Below are positions 33,467 through 43,883 of a stretch of DNA of 64,000 bases, in pieces. The notes under the pieces are model-generated. The model saw only the letters and a program-made list of their open reading frames with translations. It was not told where the DNA came from and ran no database searches. The stretch's first letter is position 1. Each line of letters opens with the position of its first letter. The stretch is from Pseudomonas viridiflava (GTDB lineage: Bacteria; Pseudomonadota; Gammaproteobacteria; Pseudomonadales; Pseudomonadaceae). Location: NCBI RefSeq assembly GCF_900580865.1, contig NZ_UTBZ01000140.1, positions 1 through 64,000 of the forward strand, read 5' to 3'. Position numbers and translations under genes: made by a program.

Positions 33467-34764
33467 GGCGCAGTCCTCTCATAGTGAATGGCACCTTTGC
33501 GTGGAGTGACCCCGGTCCGGCTGATGCGAATCAGCCCGCGTGGTCGCCAGATCATCATCAACACCATCAGGATGCCGAACAGCAGCACGCGATATTCGGC
33601 AAAGCCGCGCAGCAGTTCCGGGGCGACGGTGAGTACGAATGCAGCGATCACCACGCCAATGGTCGAGCCCATCCCGCCGAGGACGACGATGGCGAGGATC
33701 AGCGCCGATTCGAAGAAGGTGAACGAGGTCGGGTTGACGAAACCCTGGTAAGTGGCGAAAAACACCCCGGCCAGACCTGCGGTCGATGCACCGATGGTGA
33801 ACGCCGAGAGTTTGACCAGCACGTGGTTGAGACCCATCGAGCGGCAAGCGATTTCGTCTTCACGCAGGGCTTCCCAGGCGCGGCCGACCGGCATTTTCAC
33901 CAGACGATGCTTGATGTACAGCACGGCCAGCACCACGAGGAACAACACCGCGTAGATGAAGTAGTACTTTACGTCCGGGTTGTAGGCGATACCGAAGAAC
34001 TCATGAAACGGCACCCCGCCATCCTTCGCCCGTTTACCGAACTCCAGACCGAAAAACGTTGGCAGCGGCGCCGGCATGCCGTTCGGGCCGCCAGTCAGCG
34101 ACAACCAGTTGTTGAGGACCAGTCGAATGATTTCACCAAAGCCCAGGGTCACGATCGCCAAGTAGTCGCCATGCAGACGCAACACCGGGAAACCGAGGAT
34201 GCAACCGGCCAGCCCGGCAGTGATCGCCGCCAGTGGCAGCACCGTCCAGAAACCCAGACCGAGGTATTGATAACCCAGCGCCAGACCGTAAGCGCCAATG
34301 GCGTAGAACGCCACATAACCCAGGTCGAGCAGACCGGCCAGACCGACCACGATGTTCAGCCCCAGCCCCAGCAACACATAGATCAACCCGAGGATGACCA
34401 CGCCGAGCAGATAGGAGTTGGAGACAAACGGCACGATGACGGCCAGCACAATCAGCAGCGGGATGATCCAGCGCAGCGAGGATTTGTGATCGGCAGGCAG
34501 CACATGCACACCGGAGCCGGTGCTCTCGAATCCGTCGAGAATTTTCAGGCCCTTGGGCGTTTGCAGGAACAGGCTGAGGGCAAAGCGGCCAATCATGACA
34601 ATACCGATGATCCAGGCCACGCGGGTCGGCTCAAGGTTGAAGCTGTAACCCTCGAGCACAACGCCGACAATCGGGCCGAATACGATCAGGGCAATCAGGC
34701 CGGCAAGAATCGCCTCAACCAGGCTTTTTTTGATATCGATGGATTTTTGAGTGGTTGAAGACAT
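33463..34764 (-). CDS. livM: Branched-chain amino acid ABC transporter permease LivM
   Basis: This inner-membrane permease has 433 residues. It has a long N-terminal part with several helices before the conserved core, usual for Pseudomonas and E. coli LivM (about 420-430). The signature GLNIVVGLAGLLDLGYVAFYAIGAYG lies near residue 133. The cytoplasmic EAA-like loop is VGRAWEALREDEIACRSMGLN near 310. It lies 3 bases after livH. Confidence 0.94.
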   Translation of the reverse strand: MSSTTQKSIDIKKSLVEAILAGLIALIVFGPIVGVVLEGYSFNLEPTRVAWIIGIVMIGRFALSLFLQTPKGLKILDGFESTGSGVHVLPADHKSSLRWIIPLLIVLAVIVPFVSNSYLLGVVILGLIYVLLGLGLNIVVGLAGLLDLGYVAFYAIGAYGLALGYQYLGLGFWTVLPLAAITAGLAGCILGFPVLRLHGDYLAIVTLGFGEIIRLVLNNWLSLTGGPNGMPAPLPTFFGLEFGKRAKDGGVPFHEFFGIAYNPDVKYYFIYAVLFLVVLAVLYIKHRLVKMPVGRAWEALREDEIACRSMGLNHVLVKLSAFTIGASTAGLAGVFFATYQGFVNPTSFTFFESALILAIVVLGGMGSTIGVVIAAFVLTVAPELLRGFAEYRVLLFGILMVLMMIWRPRGLIRISRTGVTPRKGAIHYERTAP

Positions 34765-34767
34765 CGC

Positions 34768-35682
<915 letters not shown>

Positions 35683-35798
35683 AACGCAATCTCACGCAGT
35701 GAGAACCTGCACACCTTTGATGTGCGGTTCTTCTAGGAAAAATACAGATTTACGTCGGAGCAATGTCAGCCACGATCCACCCGTCACCACCGCCCCCT

Positions 35799-35886
35799 GT
35801 AGGAGTGAGCCTGCTCGCGATAGCGGATTAACATTCAACACATGTGTTGCCTGTAACTCCGTCATCGCGAGCAGGCTCACTCCTAC
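35799..35886. repeat. REP doublet (REPIN) between livK and livH
   Basis: Inverted copies with the core variant GTAGGAGTGAGCCTGCTCGC, about 40 bases apart. Such elements inside an operon can stabilise upstream mRNA, which would favour the binding protein. Confidence 0.9.
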
Positions 35887-35921
35887 AAAGGAACCGTGGG
35901 ATCAGCTGATCGCGTCAGCCC

Positions 35922-37055
35922 TTACTTCTGTTTTTCCAGCTGGTGATATTTGCCGTCCTTGTCCCACTGGTAAACCACGTAGTCGGAGACTTTCAGGTCG
36001 CCCTTGGAATCCCAGGTTTTTTCGCCCATCACGGTTTTCACCGGATTTTTCTTCAGCCAGGCCGCAGCCTCTTCGCCCTTGTTGGACTTGGCGCCGTTGA
36101 ACGCGGCAGCCAGGGTCTGCACCGAAGCGTAGGCGTACAGGGTGTAACCCTCAGGCTCGGTACCGGCCTTGCGGAAAGCGTCCACTACGGTCTTGCTCTC
36201 AGGCAACAGACGCGGGTCGGCGCCGAAGGTCATCAGCACGCCATCGGTGAACTGCGGGCCACCGGCGGTGGTCACCAGTTCGTCAGTCACGATGCCGTCA
36301 TCGGACATGAACTTGACGTCTTTCAGGCCTTGTTCACGCAGTTGGCGAACCAGCGGGCCGGCCTCCGGGTGCAGACCGCCGAAGTAGACGACGTCGGCGC
36401 CGGCGCCGCGGATCTTGGTGACGATGGTGCTGAAGTCTTTTTCACCACGGGTCAGGCCTTCGTACAACACAGGCGTCACGCCGCGCTTGACCAGTTGTGC
36501 CTTGGTGGCATCCGCCAGGCCTTGGCCGTAGGTGTCCTTATCGTGCAGCACAACGACTTTCTTGCCCTTGAGCACATCAACGATGTAGTCACCGGCAACA
36601 ATGCCCTGTTGGTCGTCACGCCCGCACATACGGAACATGGCGCTGAGGCCACGCTCGGTGACTTGCGGGTTGGTCGAACCCGGGGTGATCGCGATGATCC
36701 CGGCTTCGTCGTAGATTTCCGACGCTGGAATGGTCGAAGAGGAGCAGAAGTGACCGACCACGCCGGCGACTTTCTGGTTGGTGAGGTCCTTGGCGACCGT
36801 CACGGCCTGTTTCGGCTCGCAGGCGTCATCGCCCTTGACCAGTACGATTTTTTCCCCGTTGACGCCGCCAGCCGCGTTCACCGCGTCAGCCGCTGCCTGT
36901 GCACCCTTCATGTACTGCTCGCCAAATGCCGCGTTGGCGCCAGTCATTGGACCCGCTACACCGATTTTCACATCAGCTTGAGCAAACGCAGAAACACCCA
37001 ACGCAGTAGCCACTGCGAGGGCCAGAAAGCCTTTCTTGTAAAACGTCTGGGACAT
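35922..37055 (-). CDS. livK: Branched-chain amino acid binding protein LivK (BraC-like)
   Basis: This periplasmic binding protein of the importer has 377 residues. The signal peptide (about 1-25) ends AFA, and the mature part begins QADVKIGVAGPMTGANAAFGEQY, the Leu/Ile/Val-binding signature. Two cysteines in the first domain (DDACEPKQ and GHFCSSST) can form the known disulfide. The start at 37055 gives a proper signal peptide; upstream codons from 37100 do not. It is the first gene of the operon. Confidence 0.93.
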   Translation of the reverse strand: MSQTFYKKGFLALAVATALGVSAFAQADVKIGVAGPMTGANAAFGEQYMKGAQAAADAVNAAGGVNGEKIVLVKGDDACEPKQAVTVAKDLTNQKVAGVVGHFCSSSTIPASEIYDEAGIIAITPGSTNPQVTERGLSAMFRMCGRDDQQGIVAGDYIVDVLKGKKVVVLHDKDTYGQGLADATKAQLVKRGVTPVLYEGLTRGEKDFSTIVTKIRGAGADVVYFGGLHPEAGPLVRQLREQGLKDVKFMSDDGIVTDELVTTAGGPQFTDGVLMTFGADPRLLPESKTVVDAFRKAGTEPEGYTLYAYASVQTLAAAFNGAKSNKGEEAAAWLKKNPVKTVMGEKTWDSKGDLKVSDYVVYQWDKDGKYHQLEKQK

Positions 37056-37423
37056 GAGGTGGTGCTCCAAGGTTTTTTTTAGTTGGCACTGCGACTTCAC
37101 TTCACTGAATGCTCAGAGCAAGGGCCGTGCCATCGGTTTTTTATTCTTCAAAAAGTCGCTGCTTTCTTGTTATTTCGACTGTTTCGTTCCCATTTTCATT
37201 GGGCGTGCAACCGTCTAAACCGCGGAAGGTGAAACCATTTATTTTTTCAGGCGCAACCCGCACGCGCCATCATTGCAACCGCGGCGCCAAACGACGTGCA
37301 ACCAGCCTGTAACAGCCCGCGTCACCGAACTGCACACTGCTGGTGCGGGACTGCTACAACCCGCACCATTACAGGCTAGTCGCTGCATCGAAAAGCGCCG
37401 CTTCCGGCAACATATTTCAACAC
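37056..37423. promoter_or_regulatory. livK upstream region with nested inverted repeats
   Basis: About 370 bases between amaA and livK, both on the minus strand. The livK promoter must lie here, but no clear -35/-10 or -24/-12 match was found. Near amaA, GCCTGTAA (37305-37312) pairs with TTACAGGC (37369-37376). Inside it, GGTGCGGG (37342-37349) pairs with CCCGCACC (37360-37367). The stems are perfect. No T-run follows, so an ordinary terminator is unlikely. Confidence 0.55.
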
Positions 37424-38707
37424 TCAAATAACGATGCGCAGGCACTGGCCCGCGTGATACAGCGAGAACCCGGCCTCGTACAGGCAACTGCGCAAGCCGA
37501 CGCCGGCCAGGGGCTGCATCGGTGCGAAGGGAATCGGCAGGGCTTGCGGATCACCGTTGCACAAATAGTCGGCGAAGGCTTTGCCGACCACGGTGCCAGT
37601 CGTCACGCCCCGACCGTTGTAACCGGTGACGGCCACCAGACCCGGCGCCGGTTCGAACAGGCGCATGAGGTGATCAGGCGTGAACGCGATGCGCCCGGTC
37701 CAGGTGCATTCCCACTCGACAGGTTTCAGATTGGGGAAGTAATGCTGCTGCACGCGGTCGGCCCAAGCCTTGAGAAACCACGTCGGTTTCTGATTGCCGT
37801 TACCGAGGCTGCCGAGCAACAAGCGCCCTTCTTTGTCGCGGCGGATGCTGCTCAACACCTGACGGGTGTCCCATGAACCCTGCCCGCCCGGGAGAATTTC
37901 CTGCGCGGCGTCCTCGGTCAGCGGCACCGAGGCGACCTGATAGTAGTAACCGGGGAAGAAGTTGCGCTTGAGTTCGGTCCAGTCGCCTTCGGTGTAGGCG
38001 TTGGAGGCGATGACCACTTGCTCGGCCAGCACCGAACCGTGTTCGGTCTGCACCGACCAGTTCGAGCCCTGCCGCTCGAGGCGAGTGACTGGCGAATGAT
38101 CGAACATCTGCCCGCCGAGACCAATCACGGCATTCGCCAGCCCAGTGACATACGCCATCGGGTTGAGCGTGCCGGCGCGACGGTCGAGCAACGCAGCAGC
38201 GATCTTTTGCGTGCCGGTGGCTTGCTCGCAGGCCTTGCCGGTCAGCAGTTCAACCTGTGCGCCGCGACGTTTCCATTGCTGTTCACGACTGCGCAGATCC
38301 GCCTCGCCCTTGGCGTTGTGCGCCATGTGCAGCGTGCCTTCGCGACGTAACTGGCAATCAATGTTGTATTTATCCACAAGGCTGAAGACCAGCGCCGGTG
38401 CGGCCCCAAGCATGCGGTTGAGCTGACTGCCGACCGCTTCGCCGAAACCGGCTTCGATCTCGTCCGGCGGGATCCACATGCCGGCGTTGACCAGCCCGAC
38501 GTTGCGTCCGGAACCACCGTGACCGGCGCGATGGGCTTCCAGCACGCAGACGCTTTTGCCTTTTTCCAACAGATGCAACGCTGCCGACAACCCGGTAAAA
38601 CCGGCGCCGATCACGCAGACATCGACTTTGACTTCGCCTTTGAGCGCGGTGTTATCCGGCCTTTGTGGCGTGAGCTTTTCCCACAGACATTCTTCGCGTA
38701 ACGGCAT
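37424..38707 (-). CDS. amaA: FAD-dependent oxidase, probable L-pipecolate oxidase AmaA
   Basis: This 427-residue DAO-family flavoprotein has the FAD-binding motif VCVIGAGFTGLSAALHLLE near residue 30 and the C-terminal FAD/substrate motif GYNGRGVTTGTVVGKAFADYL near 375. The family also includes gamma-glutamylputrescine oxidase. The neighbour downstream of its regulator is an aminoadipate-semialdehyde dehydrogenase-like gene, the P. putida amaAB arrangement, so oxidation of L-pipecolate to piperideine-6-carboxylate is the best guess. The start MPLREECLWEKL is used; upstream codons overlap a repeat-bearing gap. Confidence 0.78.
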   Translation of the reverse strand: MPLREECLWEKLTPQRPDNTALKGEVKVDVCVIGAGFTGLSAALHLLEKGKSVCVLEAHRAGHGGSGRNVGLVNAGMWIPPDEIEAGFGEAVGSQLNRMLGAAPALVFSLVDKYNIDCQLRREGTLHMAHNAKGEADLRSREQQWKRRGAQVELLTGKACEQATGTQKIAAALLDRRAGTLNPMAYVTGLANAVIGLGGQMFDHSPVTRLERQGSNWSVQTEHGSVLAEQVVIASNAYTEGDWTELKRNFFPGYYYQVASVPLTEDAAQEILPGGQGSWDTRQVLSSIRRDKEGRLLLGSLGNGNQKPTWFLKAWADRVQQHYFPNLKPVEWECTWTGRIAFTPDHLMRLFEPAPGLVAVTGYNGRGVTTGTVVGKAFADYLCNGDPQALPIPFAPMQPLAGVGLRSCLYEAGFSLYHAGQCLRIVI

Positions 38708-38750
38708 TGCCAGACTCCAACAGAAACCTGCCAAACACAGTGCTGATCCT

Positions 38751-38838
38751 GTGGGAGCGAGCTTGCTCGCGAAAGGGGCGTATCAGCCAACATCAATGTC
38801 GACTGACCCACCGTATTCGCGAGCAGGCTCGCTCCCAC
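38751..38838. repeat. REP doublet (REPIN) between amaB and amaA
   Basis: Inverted copies of the standard core, one arm with GAGCTTGCTCG, about 42 bases apart. It separates two genes expected to act together. Confidence 0.9.
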
Positions 38839-38864
38839 AGGGGATCTCCATTTGACGGGAGCAC

Positions 38865-40355
38865 TCAGTCGAAGGTGATGCCCTGCGCCAGCGGCAACTC
38901 CAGCGAGTAGTTCACCGTATTGGTCTGACGGCGCATGTACGCGCGCCAGGCGTCCGAGCCGGACTCACGACCGCCACCGGTCTCTTTCTCGCCACCAAAC
39001 GCGCCGCCAATTTCGGCACCGCTCGGGCCGATGTTGACGTTAGCGATGCCGCAGTCACTGCCAACCGCCGACATGAACTGCTCGGCTTCGCGCACATCCG
39101 TGGTGAAGATGCACGACGACAGGCCTTGTGGCACCGCATTGTTCAGGCGCAGCGCTTCCTGGAAATCGCTGTAGCCGACCACGTACAGAATCGGTGCGAA
39201 GGTTTCGCTGCAGACCACATCGCTCTGCTCCGGCATTTCAACGATGGCCGGCGAAACGTAATAGGCATTGGGGAATTGATCTTCGAGCTGACGCTTGCCG
39301 CCAAACACCCGACCGCCCTCGCTCAACGCCTGCTCCAGCGCGTCCTGCATGTTTTCGAAGCTGTGCTTGTCGATCAGCGGACCGACCAGATTGCCTTCCA
39401 GCGGGTTGCCGATGCGCACTTTCGAGTAGGCGGCTTTGAGACGGGTGACGATTTCTTCTTTCACCGATTCATGGGCAATCAGTCGACGCAGAGTGGTGCA
39501 ACGCTGGCCGGCCGTGCCGACCGCACTGAACAGAATCGCGCGCACGGCCATGTCGAGATCGGCACTCGGGCCGAGGATCATCGCGTTGTTGCCACCCAAT
39601 TCCAGAATGCTACGGGCGAAACGTGCGGCGACTTTCGGCGCCACTTCGCGGCCCATGCGTGTGCTGCCAGTGGCGCTGATCAGCGCGACACGCGGGTCAT
39701 CGACCAGCGCTTCACCGGCATCGCGACCACCGATGATCACCTGGCACAGGTTCGCCGGGGCATCGTTGAAATTCTTCACTACACGGTCGAACAGCGCCTG
39801 ACACGCCAACGCGGTCAGCGGAGTTTTCTCCGACGGTTTCCACACCACCGGGTTGCCGCAGACCAGCGCCAGCGTGGTGTTCCACGCCCACACTGCGACC
39901 GGAAAATTGAACGCGCTGATGACGCCGACCACGCCCAGCGGATGCCAGGTTTCACGCATGTGGTGACCCGGACGCTCGGAGGCGATGGTCAAACCGTACA
40001 ACTGGCGAGACAGACCGACGGCGAAATCACAGATGTCGATCATCTCCTGCACTTCACCCAGACCTTCCTGGGTGATCTTGCCCGCCTCCCAGGAAACCAG
40101 TTCACCGAGATCAGCTTTGTATTCACGCAACACTTCGCCGAACTGACGTACCAGCTCGCCGCGACGCGGGGCTGGCACCTTGCGCCATTGCTCGAACGCA
40201 TGATCTGCGCGACTGATGTGCTGCTCGACTTCGGCCGGGCCTTCCCAGTTGACGGCGGCGATACGGCTGCCGTCGATCGGCGAATGCACCGGCACTTTGC
40301 CGTTCTGATAAAGGGCCGGGTTCACACCTAGACGATCAAGCAATGCGGCAACCAT
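38865..40355 (-). CDS. amaB: Aldehyde dehydrogenase, probable piperideine-6-carboxylate / aminoadipate-semialdehyde dehydrogenase AmaB
   Basis: This 496-residue NAD(P)-dependent aldehyde dehydrogenase belongs to the ALDH7 (antiquitin) type. It has the cofactor segment ISATGSTRMGREVAPKVAARF near residue 235, the general-base glutamate in LELGGNNAMI near 265, and the catalytic cysteine in GTAGQRCTTLRRL near 300. In P. putida, AmaB converts the AmaA product to aminoadipate in lysine catabolism. The LysR gene is divergent. Specificity is inferred from the pairing. Confidence 0.85.
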   Translation of the reverse strand: MVAALLDRLGVNPALYQNGKVPVHSPIDGSRIAAVNWEGPAEVEQHISRADHAFEQWRKVPAPRRGELVRQFGEVLREYKADLGELVSWEAGKITQEGLGEVQEMIDICDFAVGLSRQLYGLTIASERPGHHMRETWHPLGVVGVISAFNFPVAVWAWNTTLALVCGNPVVWKPSEKTPLTALACQALFDRVVKNFNDAPANLCQVIIGGRDAGEALVDDPRVALISATGSTRMGREVAPKVAARFARSILELGGNNAMILGPSADLDMAVRAILFSAVGTAGQRCTTLRRLIAHESVKEEIVTRLKAAYSKVRIGNPLEGNLVGPLIDKHSFENMQDALEQALSEGGRVFGGKRQLEDQFPNAYYVSPAIVEMPEQSDVVCSETFAPILYVVGYSDFQEALRLNNAVPQGLSSCIFTTDVREAEQFMSAVGSDCGIANVNIGPSGAEIGGAFGGEKETGGGRESGSDAWRAYMRRQTNTVNYSLELPLAQGITFD

Positions 40356-40518
40356 GGGTCACTCCTCAAGCAAAAAACTGAATGTGTGCGGACGCTTTTT
40401 CGCGACCGGGCAGGCCTTTAGTTGTAGCGTCACATTGGCAAGGCAACAAACGACCTTTACGCGAGATATCATTCCGTTTATTCATGCTGCGCAAAGAAAG
40501 ACAAGAAAAGGATCGGCC

Positions 40519-41421
40519 ATGCTGAACAAACGCCACTTGCCCTCGATCACCGCGTTGCAGTGCTTCGAGGCCGTGACCCGGCACTTGAGTTTCACCCGCG
40601 CCGCCGAGGAACTGAACCTGACCCAGAGCGCGGTGAGCAAACAGGTCGCGCAGTTGGAAGAACTGTTGCAACACCTGTTGTTCCGCCGCGTTCGTCGGCG
40701 TTTGCAGATGACCCCGGCCGGGGATTTGTACTTGGTAGAAGTACGAAAAATTCTCTCGCAAGTGGAGATGTCGACGCATTACCTGCGTTCCTACGGCGGC
40801 GAAACTGAAGTCCTGCGCGTGTCTACACCGTCGACCTTCGGCGCGCGCTGGCTGGTGCCACGCCTGAAAGGCTGGCGTTTGCGCCATCCGTCGATCCATC
40901 TGGACTTGTGCAACGAGCAGGAAGCGGATGACCTGCTGCAAGGGCGCAGCGACCTGGCCTTCTATTTCGGTCAGGGCTCACGGCCCGGCACTGAATGCCT
41001 GAAGTTGTTCGGTGAAGAGTTGGTGCCGGTGTGCGCGCCGGGCAGCCTGCCGGACAAGCCGTTCACTGATCCGACGCAACTCACTGATCTGGTCCTGTTG
41101 CAAAATGCCTCGCGCCCGCAAGCGTGGCACGACTGGTTCGACAGTCAGGGTTATCAGACCGAACACAGCTACCACGGGCCGCGTTTCGAAACCTTTTATA
41201 TGTGCATTCGTGCCGCGCAAGTGGGATGTGGTGTGGCACTGCTGCCACGGTTTCTGGTGGAAGAAGAATTGGCCGACGGCAAACTGGTCATTCCCTTTGA
41301 GCATGCCATGCCCAGCACTGATGCCTATTACCTGGCGTACCCGGAGCATGCGGCGGAAGTACCGAAGGTGCGGGACTTTGTGAAGTGGATGCTCGAACAG
41401 ATCGACAGCCCGGAAATTTGA
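40519..41421 (+). CDS. LysR-family regulator divergent from amaB
   Basis: This 300-residue regulator begins MLNKRHLPSITALQCFEAVTRHLSFTRAAEELNLTQSAVSKQVAQLEEL, a standard LysR winged helix-turn-helix. The C-terminal effector domain follows. The start at 40519 has AAAGGAT about 6 bases upstream; the longer frame from 40354 overlaps the divergent gene. The position next to amaB-amaA suggests it controls lysine/pipecolate catabolism, as does the regulator beside P. putida amaAB. Confidence 0.88.
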   Translation: MLNKRHLPSITALQCFEAVTRHLSFTRAAEELNLTQSAVSKQVAQLEELLQHLLFRRVRRRLQMTPAGDLYLVEVRKILSQVEMSTHYLRSYGGETEVLRVSTPSTFGARWLVPRLKGWRLRHPSIHLDLCNEQEADDLLQGRSDLAFYFGQGSRPGTECLKLFGEELVPVCAPGSLPDKPFTDPTQLTDLVLLQNASRPQAWHDWFDSQGYQTEHSYHGPRFETFYMCIRAAQVGCGVALLPRFLVEEELADGKLVIPFEHAMPSTDAYYLAYPEHAAEVPKVRDFVKWMLEQIDSPEI

Positions 41422-41435
41422 CTCGATTGAAAAAT

Positions 41436-41518
41436 GTGGAGCCTGCTCGCGAAGAGGCCGGCACATTCAATACCGATGCAAGCCGCAATGACGCCTTCGC
41501 GAGCAGGCTCGCTCCCAC
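41436..41518. repeat. REP doublet with deletion in one arm
   Basis: The right arm is a perfect core. The left arm reads GTGGAGCCTGCTCGCGAAG, missing about 5 bases of the stem (GGAGCGA reduced). The pair can therefore fold only partly and looks like an eroding element. Confidence 0.82.
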
Positions 41519-41629
41519 CAGGGTTCTGCGGTGATTTAAAAAACTGCTGGCAATCTTCGTCCCTGATATGCGCCACTAGCGCCATTGAATGAGACCGCGC
41601 ACAGGCGCGGCGCACCTGGAGACCCCGTT

Positions 41630-42853
41630 ATGAGCGAGAGCGTGTTTGCCGATCGCATCGTGCAGAACCTGCTCGACACCGACTTCTACAAACTGACGAT
41701 GATGCAGGCGGTGCTGCACAACTACCCCAACGTCGAAGTCGAATGGGAGTTCCGTTGCCGTAACAGCGAGGATCTGCGCCCGTATCTGGCCGAGATCCGT
41801 TTTCAGATCGAGCGGCTGGCCGAGCTGAGCCTGAGCGCCGATCAACTGAGTTTTCTGGAGCGCATCAGCTTCCTCAAACCGGACTTCCTGCGCTTTCTCG
41901 GCCTGTTCCGCTTCAACCTGCGCTACGTGCACACCGGCATCGAGAACGGCGAGTTGTTCATCCGTCTGCGCGGGCCGTGGCTGCATGTGATTCTGTATGA
42001 AGTGCCATTACTGGCGATCGTCAGCGAAGTGCGCAACCGCTATCGCTACCGTGAAACCGTGCTCGAACAAGCGCGCGAGCAGCTCTATCGCAAGTTCGAC
42101 TGGCTGACCGCCAACGCCTCGGCCGACGAGTTGTCGCAACTGCAGGTTGCTGACTTTGGCACCCGCCGCCGTTTTTCGTATGGCGTGCAGGCAGAAGTGG
42201 TGAACGTGCTCAAACACGACTTCCCCGGGCGTTTCGTCGGCACCAGCAACGTACACCTGTCCCGCGAACTCGATATGAAGCCGCTGGGCACCATGGCCCA
42301 CGAATGGATCATGGCCCATCAGCAACTCGGTCCACGGCTGATCGACAGCCAGATCGCCGCACTGGATTGCTGGGTCCGCGAATACCGCGGCTTACTGGGG
42401 ATCGCCCTGACTGATTGCATCACCACCGATGCCTTCCTCGGCGACTTCGACCTGTTCTTCGCCAAGCTTTTCGATGGTCTGCGCCACGACTCCGGTGACC
42501 CTGTGGTGTGGGGCGAAAAATGCATCGCTCACTATCACAGGCTTGGCATCGACCCGATGAGCAAGACCCTGGTGTTCTCCGACAGCCTGACCCTGCCCAA
42601 GTCGCTGGAGATCTTCCGCGCGCTGCACGGCCGGATCAACGTCAGCTTCGGCATCGGTACCAACCTCACCTGTGACATTCCGGGTGTCGAACCGATGAGC
42701 ATCGTGCTTAAAATGACTGCCTGCAACGGCCAACCGGTGGCGAAGATCTCCGACGAGCCAGGCAAGTCCCACTGCAAAGACCCGAATTTCGTCGCCTACT
42801 TGCGACACGTGTTCCAGGTTCCTGCCGATCCCCGTCTATCTAGCAAGGAGTGA
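41630..42853 (+). CDS. pncB: Nicotinate phosphoribosyltransferase PncB
   Basis: PncB converts nicotinate and PRPP to nicotinate mononucleotide in the NAD salvage pathway. It has 407 residues. The N-terminal LLDTDFYKLTMMQAVLHNYP is the family signature. The segment FGTRRRFSYGVQ lies near residue 178, the phospho-histidine site is in LGTMAHEWIMAHQQLG near 222, and the PRPP/phosphate loop GRINVSFGIGTNLTCD near 338. The start at 41630 has GGAGA upstream. nadE follows after 4 bases. Confidence 0.95.
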   Translation: MSESVFADRIVQNLLDTDFYKLTMMQAVLHNYPNVEVEWEFRCRNSEDLRPYLAEIRFQIERLAELSLSADQLSFLERISFLKPDFLRFLGLFRFNLRYVHTGIENGELFIRLRGPWLHVILYEVPLLAIVSEVRNRYRYRETVLEQAREQLYRKFDWLTANASADELSQLQVADFGTRRRFSYGVQAEVVNVLKHDFPGRFVGTSNVHLSRELDMKPLGTMAHEWIMAHQQLGPRLIDSQIAALDCWVREYRGLLGIALTDCITTDAFLGDFDLFFAKLFDGLRHDSGDPVVWGEKCIAHYHRLGIDPMSKTLVFSDSLTLPKSLEIFRALHGRINVSFGIGTNLTCDIPGVEPMSIVLKMTACNGQPVAKISDEPGKSHCKDPNFVAYLRHVFQVPADPRLSSKE

Positions 42854-42857
42854 ATTC

Positions 42858-43685
42858 ATGCAAGCCGTACAGCGTGAGATTGCTGAACAGCTCAAGGTGC
42901 AACCGCCGTTCGCCGATTACCAGGCCCTGCAGGCCGAAGTCGCCCGGCGCATTGCCTTTATTCAGGATTGCCTGGTCAATTCCGGGCTCAAGACGCTGGT
43001 GCTGGGCATCAGCGGCGGTGTCGATTCGCTGACCGCCGGCCTGTTGGCCCAGCGTGCGATGCGCGAGCTGCGCGACCAGACCGGTGACAACAGCTACAAA
43101 TTCATTGCCGTGCGCCTGCCGTACGAAACCCAGTTCGACGAACACGACGCCCAGGCCTCGGTGGATTTCATCGCCCCGGATGAACGCCACACCGTCAATA
43201 TCGGCCCGGCGGTGAAGTCGCTGGCCAGTGAAGTCGCAGCATTCGAAGGCAAACATGCGGTGTCGGTGGACTTCGTACTCGGCAATACCAAGGCACGGAT
43301 GCGCATGGTTGCCCAGTACACCATCGCCGGCGCGGCCCACGGCCTGGTGATCGGTACCGATCATGCGGCGGAAGCCGTGATGGGATTCTTCACCAAGTTT
43401 GGCGACGGCGCCTGTGATCTGGCACCGCTCAGCGGTCTGGTGAAGAATCAGGTTCGCGCGATTGCGCGCAGCTTTGGCGCACCGGAGTCGCTGGTCGAGA
43501 AAGTCCCGACGGCGGATCTGGAAGACCTGTCGCCGGGCAAACCGGACGAAGCATCGCACGGCGTGACGTATGCCGAAATCGACGCGTTCCTGCACGGTGA
43601 GCCGGTGCGTCAGGAAGCGTTCGACATCATCGTCGCGACCTACAACAAGACTCATCACAAACGCGTGATGCCGTTTGCGCCATAA
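42858..43685 (+). CDS. nadE: NH3-dependent NAD+ synthetase NadE
   Basis: NadE amidates nicotinate adenine dinucleotide to NAD+. It has 275 residues, the size of the ammonia-dependent form without a glutaminase domain. The PP-loop is LVLGISGGVDSLTAGL near residue 46. ATP and NaAD binding segments are VLGNTKARMRMVAQYTIAG near 142 and GTDHAAEAVMGFFTKFGDG near 170. AAGGAG overlaps the pncB stop. The two genes form one NAD salvage operon ended by a terminator. Confidence 0.96.
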   Translation: MQAVQREIAEQLKVQPPFADYQALQAEVARRIAFIQDCLVNSGLKTLVLGISGGVDSLTAGLLAQRAMRELRDQTGDNSYKFIAVRLPYETQFDEHDAQASVDFIAPDERHTVNIGPAVKSLASEVAAFEGKHAVSVDFVLGNTKARMRMVAQYTIAGAAHGLVIGTDHAAEAVMGFFTKFGDGACDLAPLSGLVKNQVRAIARSFGAPESLVEKVPTADLEDLSPGKPDEASHGVTYAEIDAFLHGEPVRQEAFDIIVATYNKTHHKRVMPFAP

Positions 43686-43696
43686 GCACGGATGGA

Positions 43697-43738
43697 ATGA
43701 AAAAGCCCGCTGAGGAGCGATCCTCAGCGGGCTTTTCT
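43697..43738 (+). terminator. Rho-independent terminator after nadE
   Basis: AAAGCCCGCTGAGGA pairs with TCCTCAGCGGGCTTTT around a GCGA loop. It is a long perfect stem with flanking A and T runs, 12 bases after the nadE stop. Confidence 0.92.
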
Positions 43739-43771
43739 TTGGCCATCGCATTCGTTGATGCGGATGGCCTC

Positions 43772-43860
43772 TTCGCGAGCAGGCTCGCTCCCACATGGTT
43801 CGCTGTCGGACACAGCATTTGTGCACAACTAAAACCTGTGGGAGCGAGCCTGCTCGCGAA
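43772..43860. repeat. REP doublet (REPIN) between nadE and azurin
   Basis: Inverted copies of the standard core, about 44 bases apart, between convergent genes and directly after the terminator. Confidence 0.9.
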
Positions 43861-43883
43861 GAACGATGACGCGGTGGTCCTGA

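Noticed and set aside
37056..37423. A sigma-54 promoter for livK
   Set aside because: The nearest match, TGGCGCG...GTTGC on the minus strand, has the two elements two bases too far apart.
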